Source of the DNA: Syngnathus acus
Lineage: Eukaryota > Chordata > Actinopteri > Syngnathiformes > Syngnathidae
DNA length: 64,000 nt
Reading direction: 5' to 3'
NCBI RefSeq assembly: GCF_901709675.1
Contig: NC_051105.1
Coordinates: 1,734,001-1,798,000 of the forward strand
A model generated the notes under the pieces. That model was not told the DNA's origin. It saw only the letters and a list, made by a program, of their open reading frames with translations, and did not search any database. Positions 52,301 to 61,300 of the stretch are shown here, piece after piece; the stretch's first letter is position 1, and each line of letters opens with the position of its first letter. Both the position numbers and the translations under genes were made by a program.

Positions 52301-55300
52301 CGACATCATTTCCGCCTCGCTTTTGTGTGTAACAGAGAAACTGAAACTGGACCGGGACTTCAGCAAGTACAACTACTTAAGCCTCGATTCCGCCGTGGTG
52401 AACGGGCTGGATGACGCCACCTCGTTCAGGACGGTCAAAGTGAGCACAATGTTTCACTCGCATAGAAATTCATATCTTCTTGTCTTTTTGTAATTCTAGC
52501 TTGCTTGTCTTTACAGTATTCAAAGCCTCCCTAATCAGACTGCATTTGATTTCCCATCCCCAGAACGCCATGCAGATCGTGGGCTTCATGGAGGACGAGA
52601 TCCGGTCGGTGCTGGAGTTGGTAGCGGCCGTCCTGAAGCTCGGCAACATCGAGTTCAAGCCCGAGTCGCGGTGCAACGACACGGACGAGAGCCGCGTCAG
52701 AGATAAAAACGGTACGCTAATCTCGACGTTGCGCCGCCGTTAAGCCGCTGCCCCCTATTGGCTGGATTTGAATGTCGCAATATTTCTGCTATTGAACAAG
52801 TTCAAACATTGAGGAAGCATTCTAGTGACAAACAAGGGAGCTGCTGAGAATGGAACACACAAATGATCGCTATCTGCCAAAATGCCTGTGCGCTTAGCAC
52901 AAGCATATCAAAGGTTGCAATCGGCGGCTGATAAACAAGCGAACATTCTTTTTTACCAAAGCGACTTTTCGCCCGGGAGCAAATTGAATTCTTTGCTTTG
53001 AAAGTCACTATTTGCCTATTTCCTTCAAATGCTTGCAGCTGCTGATTTGTTTTTTTTTCTTTTTGCGTTTATTGACCGTGTCTTGTATTTTGTCTTGCTG
53101 TGCAGATTTGAAAGAGATGTGCGAGCTGCTGGGGATCGAGCAGACGGTGCTGGAACGAGCCTTCAGCTACCGCACGGTGGAGGCCAAATTGGAGAAGGTG
53201 TCGACCACCTTGAACGTGGCCCAGGTGAGAAGCGAGCGTCTGAGAGAAAGACTTTGAGCAACACAGACTCACGAGCTGTCACCTCGCATCGGCGTTACGT
53301 GCAAAGCTCTCAATTATACATGAGGAGTAGGCTTCTTGGAAATTCATTTGTGGGTCATATTTGAGAGGTTCGTGGGTTCATTCAAGTTGAACGCAAAAAA
53401 AAACATGTTGCTAACCCAATCCGCACGGGATGCGACCCACTTAATTGTTGCTAGCAAGTTTTTTTATGTTTTTACATTGTCCTAACATATTGATTTTTTT
53501 TTTTTAAATTTTATTCTTGCAGGCCTACTATGCCCGAGATGCCCTTGCCAAAAATCTCTACAGCCGTTTGTTTAGCTGGCTTGTTACGCGGATCAATGAA
53601 AGCATAAAAGTAAGAGATGCTAATGTGTTTTTTTTTGTTTGTTATCTTTTCGCTCTTCTTCAAAGTAGCCATTTTGGCGATGCAAGTGTTCGATATTGCA
53701 TAAGCCACTTGCCCTGTAAAATTCTCCTATTGAGTAAATTGTCCGCCCGCAGGCACAAACTAAAAGCCGCCACAAGGTCATGGGGGTGCTGGACATCTAC
53801 GGCTTCGAGATATTCGAGGTAGGAAAACTAAAAGCCTTCTGTCTGTCTGTCCTTCCGCCTGTGTCTCATGAGGACAGAATGTGACCACGCATCCATTTGA
53901 TCAGCTTTAAAAGGATTTTGCCTGGGGCTGTCCGTGTGGCTGGCGACATACCTGCGCGGAGCTTATCACCACAACCGTGGGCTGATAAAAGCATATTCAT
54001 ATTGGATTAGTTCAGCTTTACTGCTCTCAGGAGTTAAATCCTCTCTGGCCGCTTGTTGATTTCAACGCTCATATCTGCCGAGCACAATGAAACAAACTGA
54101 CCTTGAAGACGCCGATCGATACATCATTTCGCACATGTAATAGTCTCAGTTCGACATATGACATTTTGTTACAGTAAACAATTTTCAATTTGCGTGCAAA
54201 TTCTTGGAAAACATTTTGTCATATTTGTGTCTTTATTTTTACATTTGTCCAGTGTTATTAATAACATTAGCATGTACAAATGTCTGGCTCCCTCTAGTGG
54301 TATGCGAACGAATTACTGAACTGTTTCTTAGTTTCTAGTAGAGGTGTAGAATTAATGGATCAACTAAAAACTGTTTGCCAACAATTGTAATCATTGAATC
54401 ATGGTTGGATTGTTTGGAATCAATTTCAAAACGGTTGGTGAGTGCAATATTCCTTGTCATGTGACGCATATTCATGAAGTTGATGTCTTTGTCATGCCAC
54501 TGCTCATTCACTCGACTCACTTTCTTGCCCGTTGTCCGCCGTCTTGGTGAGCAGAAAGCCGTAAGTAACCCCAGCCCGCTGTTTGCTGTGCTTGACGCAT
54601 GCTCCGATCCATCCTCCTAATTCGACGACAATTCGGGGTGGGGGCAGAGATGCAAAGGCAACTTTTGCATCGGCCGAGACACGGCATCCACTCAGCCCGT
54701 ATGGAATGAGGCTGGAGGTTCCTCTTTGACTTGCCGACAGAGTGTTTTTTGCTTTTCCCTCATTTCTTTTCGGTGGGTGATCTTACCTGAACAGGTTGAT
54801 CAAATGACGTACGGGAGAACACGACAAAGTTTGCTTGAACGTGAAAGGAGGCTGTTATGAGAGAAATTTGGGGTTTTGGGCAATTCCCTTTATGGCCTGC
54901 TGCCACTTGCCTTGCTTTGCTATTGAGTGACTTTTAGTTTTTTAGCTGTGAAGGTGACGGCGGTTTCTCTGGAAAGGGAAATGGCTCGGCACGTTGCCAT
55001 TCTTTTTTGTCATGGAGAAACCTTGCCGTGTCCCTAACTCGATGAGCTGCTCTACTAAACACGCCTCTAACCACCTTGTTGCTGTCGCTAATAATGTCTA
55101 ACCCAACACGCGGCGCAATTAGGGCCATCTGCTAGGAGGTGTGACGCTCCCCACAATGGGTCGTAATTGACAACAGTCGGAAATATTTCACAAGCTAATT
55201 GCCAACGTGGATTTATCGTAAGGGCCTCCCGTCTGCTTGTGCTAGAATGTTTCATCGTAGTTCAAACTGCGTAGCATTAGCTAAGGTTAGCAAAGTAGCC

Positions 55301-58300
55301 TGCTTTGTAATCAAATGTTGTACCGATATTTTCAAAAAGACTTTGTGATTTTTAAGAGGCTCGTGTTTCTGTGGCTCCTCCCACAGGACAACAGCTTCGA
55401 GCAGTTCATTATCAACTATTGCAACGAGAAACTGCAGCAGATCTTCATCGAGCTGACCCTGCGTGAGGAGCAGGAGGAGTATATCCGAGAGGCAAGTTTA
55501 CAGATCCGCATCCGGTCCGTATCGTCGCAAACGAGGGGAGGGGGCGGGGCATTAAGGCCTCCACGTTAAGGCCATCTCTCAATGCAGAAAGCGTAAACGC
55601 CCCGCCCGTCAAGATCTGCTTGTTTTCAAAGCTCCGCGTCTGTGAGCGGCGACCCCGCAACTCGTCTGGCTACTTTCCAGCGGACAGCATGGGAAAATAC
55701 CACAAAGCCTGTCGACAGGAGGGAAGTCGCACCAATCAGGAATGGCGCTGATGGGCCATCAGTGGAAGCCACGCCTTCTTTGCCCCCCCCCCCAACTGAA
55801 GCCGTGTTCCCAGCCCATTAGTTGCTGTAATTTAGAGGTCGGCAGAGCGGGATTTTATTTTGAGCACTTTTTCTTTCAAAGCAGCTTGCGTGATGCCAAA
55901 TATGCAATGTTGTCCCCATCGTAACAAAACGGCAGCACGAGAACCCCCCCCTTATTTGTTTACAGACGTAATGGAAACCGAGTGCAGGAAGGTTATGTTG
56001 AAGAATGTTTTTTTTCTGACTGCAATCTAACCATCCGACTTTTTTTTTTCTTTCTTGTCCAGCCATTGTAACTCTGACCTTAATCTCACTTTTGTTGCAG
56101 GGCATCGAGTGGACCAACATTGAATATTTCAACAATGCCGTTATCTGTGACCTCATTGAGAACGTAAGTCCCACTGTTGAAAAAAGAAAAAAAAAAAAAT
56201 CATCCGGCACGGGAATGGTCATCTTGTGTTCTTGCTCCACCAGAACCAAAACGGCATCATGGCCATGTTGGACGAGGAGTGCCTGCGTCCGGGGACGGTG
56301 ACGGACGAGACCTTCCTGGACAAGCTGAACACGGTGTGCGCTGAGCACCAACACTTTGAGAGCCGCTTGAGCAAGAATTCCAAGTTCCTCAACGACCACA
56401 GCTTGCCGCACAGTTGCTTCCGCATCCAGCACTACGCCGGCAAGGTACGATCTCCCCGCTCGGAATCGCCGAGCCGGAGCAGACCCGTTTAGTCGTTTCC
56501 CTCTGCGGTGAAGGTGCTGTACTGCGTGGAAGGCTTCGTGGACAAGAACAACGACCTCCTGTATCGAGACTTGTCCCAAGCCATGTTCAAGGCCACCCAC
56601 AGCTTGATGAAGGAGCTTTTCCCCGAGGGCAACCCGAGCAAAGTCAACCTGAAGAGACCGCCCACTGCCGGCTCCCAGTTTAAATCATCGGTGGGCACGC
56701 TCATGAAGAACCTCCAGACCAAGAACCCCAACTACATCCGGTGAGGTGATATCGACGACCGTTAAAATCCGATTCAGCCCCCTAAAGTTCGGTCTCTCGT
56801 ATTTGTTCCAGGTGCATCAAGCCCAACGACAAGAAGGCGGCGCACATTTTCACCGCGTCGCTGGTTTGCCATCAAGTGCGCTACTTGGGCCTGATGGAGA
56901 ACGTCCGCGTGAGAAGAGCCGGCTACGCCTTCCGCCAGCCGTACGGGCCCTGCCTGGAGCGCTACAAAATGCTCTGCAAGCGGACCTGGCCGCATTGGAG
57001 AGGCCCCGCCAGGTAATGGGCATGTTTATTCACAGTCGGCGGGTGGGGGAGGGGTTGGGGGGCATTACCGGGCTTTTGGCCAGAACCTCCCTGGAGACTT
57101 AGAGTGAAACTGTGCAGCCGTGGACTTGACATAGTCTGAGCTTCAGGCTACTGCCAGTGGAAAGAGTTTGCGAGCTGCGCTAATAGGCCGCCGCCGGAGC
57201 GCTGGGCTCCCAGCTGGGAGTTGTCGCAGCAATCTGGTTCTGCTCTTAGAAGGGGCCACAAGGTCCCCTGAAATGAAAATGGATTCACAATGGCATGCGC
57301 ATTATTTGCCTGCTGGTAATGCAGCAGTTCATTTGGGGGTTTCATGGCCTTGTGTTTATTGGTGAATCTCAAAGTGACACGAGCTCCCTCTCGCGGTGCC
57401 CAAATGATGAATTGGCCGATTTTGAAAATCACCAAAAAATCTGCCTTTTTTTTCTCCCCCCCAATTATTACTTATTTATTTTTATTTATTTATTTGTTGC
57501 TGAGGAAAAACAAACTTGCCATTTTTCAGCATACAGTTAAATAAATACTAAATGACAAATGAATGTAAAACAGTCAAATGTTATGCCTCTAAGTCATATC
57601 AACATTTTTAATGAATAATAAAGTTGTCACTGTTCAAACTGAGCACATTGCTTACAATCACACCAAATGTATTTTTGGTGTTTCAAGTTCATTCTAAAAG
57701 CAGAAATGTTTCTAATATTGTGGCTCGTCTGTGCTTGAAATGTCGCCTGGCCTGTGGTTGTTTTTTCCCCCTCTTAGGGAGGGAGTCGAAGTCCTCATGG
57801 CAGACCTTCAAGTACCCACTGAAGAATTCTCCTACGGCCGCTCGAAAATCTTCATCAGGAATCCACGGACGGTAAAACGAGCAAGCGTGAAGCGCCTCGC
57901 AAGACTTTGTGTTTTAACATAGGAAAAGCCTGTTGTGGGCTGCTTTGGCAGAAGGTGGCGGCGTTCCGGCTGCCGGCAGAACGACTGCCTCGGAGCGAAC
58001 ACATGCTTCCATTTAGCCTTACACGGGAAACCAGCATCTCTAGTCGGCTCTTGAGCTTGCTCAAGCGTGCGCCGCATTTTTCTCTCTCGCAAAATTGGAA
58101 TGGCTTATACAATCTGCTCGAGGGCGGGTCAAAAAGACAAATCAAACAAACAAGCCTTGCCAGATGAATGAATAGCACGTCCATATCACAAAAGGACAAT
58201 AAATGTATTTGGATAGCAGCTTAAGATAAGGGATTTTTTTTTCTCTATAATTTAGCTGCGGGCCAAGCAGTAAAGCGGCATTTTGTTCCCTTCAGGTGGC

Positions 58301-61300
58301 GCTTGGACTTTGTTCTTGATATCTCTGAATCAATATTTGCTCCGAGATATAAAGGTTGCTTTCGGCATCATGAAGACCGTAAAAGACGGTGCACTTTGCG
58401 ACCTGCATATCAATGCCTCAAAATGATTTCAACAGCAGTATAAAGTGACATCTTCACCATTTCCTGCAAACATTGAGAACGTCTTGTTCTGATCCAATTC
58501 CCCTTCTCTTGCCCCCAGTTGTTCTTTTTAGAGGAAAGGCGGCGGCAGTGCCTGCAGGACCTGGCCACGCTCATTCAGAAAATCTACCGCGGCTGGAAGT
58601 GCCGTACTCATTTCTTGTTGCTGAAAAAGAGTCAGGTTGTGGTCGCGGCATGGTACCGGCGCTACGCGGTGAGGAAAACAAACCCGAACGGCGCACAAAC
58701 ATGATCACTGAGCTGTCCGTTTCCATCTGACAGCAACAAAAGAAATACCAGCGGATCAAGAGCGCCACCACCGTGGTGCAGTCGTACGCTCGCGGATGGC
58801 AGGTGTGCGCACAAGTTTGCTTTGAATCAAACGAAGGAAGGATGACGCAACACGCTAAGGCCTCCTCGTTTGTTTTTTTTCAGGCTCGCAAGCTGTTGAG
58901 GGAACTGAAGCATCAGAAGAGGTGCGAGGAGGCGGTGACCACCATTGCGGCTTACTGGCACGGCACTCAGGTAGCGCCTTCGCTCACCAAAACACCAAGG
59001 CCCGTTCCATTCCACCTTTTCCCGCCGCCGCTTCATTTGCCGCCGCCGCACTTTGGCTTTTTCTTGAGTCTGCTCTTTTCTCACGCTCTGCTCTTTGTCG
59101 CCAAAACGACCCCGGCGTCCCTCCAGGCTCGAACGGAGCTGCGACGCCTCAAACAAGAAGTGCGGAATAAACACGCTGTGACAGTAATTTGGGCATACTG
59201 GCAGGGAACGCAGGTATTTCCACCCGGACGTCGTGTGTAGCCGTCGTCATCGCAGACCCCGTCGCTCGTCTCATTAACACTCGTGCGGTTTCTTCGTTTT
59301 GTCTGTGGAAGCTCGTTGTCAATGTTTGTCGGCATCACCTCGTGCAGTTCCCATATTCTGCCAGCGGAGGCGACGATGCACATCAATTACATGTTGGACC
59401 TTATCAGCATTTACGTTGTCATATTGGTCACGTGGCTTCCAAAGCGGCCGATAAGATCATCGATGCCGTCTTCCGAAGTCTTTGGCCAGATGATTTCATC
59501 AGCCGGCTTGGCTGGCCCATTTGAAGATGCTTGATTGAGGGATTGAAATGAGCTTTTGCCGCGCCGTTGGTTTCCTGTCAGGCTCGGAGGGAGTTGCGGC
59601 GGCTGAAGGAAGAGGCCAGGAACAAACGCGCCGTGTCGGTCATTTGGGCCGGCTGGCAGGGCACCAAGGTATTTGGGAAGCCTGTTGGATTGACTTGTCG
59701 TGATTTTGTCACTGGCCGCCTCCATCCACCAAAAAAAAAAAAAAAAAACTTCATGTCCATAAGCCTTCTAAGCTCCACATCCGTTTTTTTTTTTTCTTCT
59801 TCATTTATCCAACCCTAGTGACGGCTTGCTCAGCTTTGCATGCCTCGTGCCGCCTCATCTGCATGACTGCGCCATGCATGTTTTCTCTCCGACCTCATTT
59901 TTTTTTCCACAGGAACCGTTTGGAGGCCTTCAGGTGACATTTTGCGGCAAAAGCGCTTCATTGTCACAAAGTTGAATATCAATTCCTTTCCAGAAACGCC
60001 TGGAAAAAAAAAAAAAAAAAAAACATTGTGCTCAATGCGTTCAGCCAAACAAATGTTGCGTGTGTGTGAGTGATGCAGTGTTTGATGTGTTCCCACCTCG
60101 GGCAAAGCGACATAGCGTGGCGTGCTCCTCTTCTTCGCTCATCTTCTCTGGCTTGGTTTTGTTGTGTGTCCTCGCCCGTCCCTTGCTTAGGCTCGCAGGG
60201 AGCTGAGGAAGCTGAAGGAAGAGGCCAGGCGTAAGCACGCCGTCGCCGTCATTTGGGCCTGCTGGCAGGGACTCAAGGTACCTCGCAGCCCTCAGGCCGA
60301 GCCATCGCCCAACCTAGTAACCGCTACTAACCATCTCTCCTCACGTCTCCTTCCACTGTGTGTGTCCTCATTCAGGAAGCCAGTCTCTGCCGAGTGCAGA
60401 CATCACACTTTATTCATAACAACACTAAGCTAGCAATTCAACGCAACCCCGATCGTGACTTTTTTTTTTGTTTATTATTGTGTTCTTTTCTTCAATAAAC
60501 TCGACTCACTTCAAGCAGTTGAAGTGTACTGTCAAATTTCACTTCCACCGAAAGGAATTGCCTTTTAGTTTGTTAGCTTAATGCTAGTGTAAACACAAAT
60601 TCCAGCATTTCCCAAGCTCAAAGGAGAATATTTGGACTCCGAGTGCCGAGGCTGTCTTCTGTTGCCGTCTGTCATGCGTTCAACTAACCCCTCATGTCGA
60701 GCGACATTGTTTTTGTGTTTAACCTGCCATCTCTTTCTCTTCATCTAGGTGTGCGTGTGTGTGATTGTCGCGAATGCCTCAAATGGTCCACGTGGACATT
60801 GTTGCGGTGTTAATCTTCCATCATCCTAATTGTTCACCCCCACCATCCACGCTGCACCTGTTCACAACACACTTTCCACTATTAAGGTCGGCATGAAGGT
60901 CGTTGGCCAGGAGGATTTTCTTTTCTTTTCTTTTTAATTTGCTGTAATGGCAGCAACTTCCCATCCGTTTCACCTGACATAAAAAAGGAGCAGCGGATGA
61001 TTGTTTTGTTTGCGCTTGTCTTTGATAGGTCCGTAGGGAATACCGAAAATTCTTCAGGGCAAACGCGGGGAAAAAGATCTACAACTTCACCATTCAGAGA
61101 ATCGTAAGTTGGGCAGCGCTTGATGAAATGACGTTCACAGATGAAAACAGTCACCGACGTGCGTTTCCCTCTTGCAGATGCAGAAATATTTCCTGGGCGT
61201 GAAGAGCGGCTTGCCTTCCATGTCCCCCGTCGACAAGAACTGGCCTGCGCGGCCTTACCGCTTCCTGGATGCAGCGCACGCGCAACTGCGCTCCATCTTC

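Larger units (their letters stand above)
53819..55386 (+). other. myo1b: Intron after exon 12
   Basis: 1.57 kb. It holds a CTCF-like word at 54287-54300 and a 6-nt micro-exon candidate at 54555-54560. Acceptor CTCCCACAG. Confidence 0.85.

Noticed and set aside
55818-56600. 260-aa minus-strand open frame
   Set aside because: It runs antisense to exons 14-16 of myo1b; high-GC conserved exons open the opposite frame. No recognisable protein.
60278-61028. A possible fourth IQ cassette
   Set aside because: I looked for the IWAxWQG pattern and an 87-nt open block with AG and GT flanks and found none.
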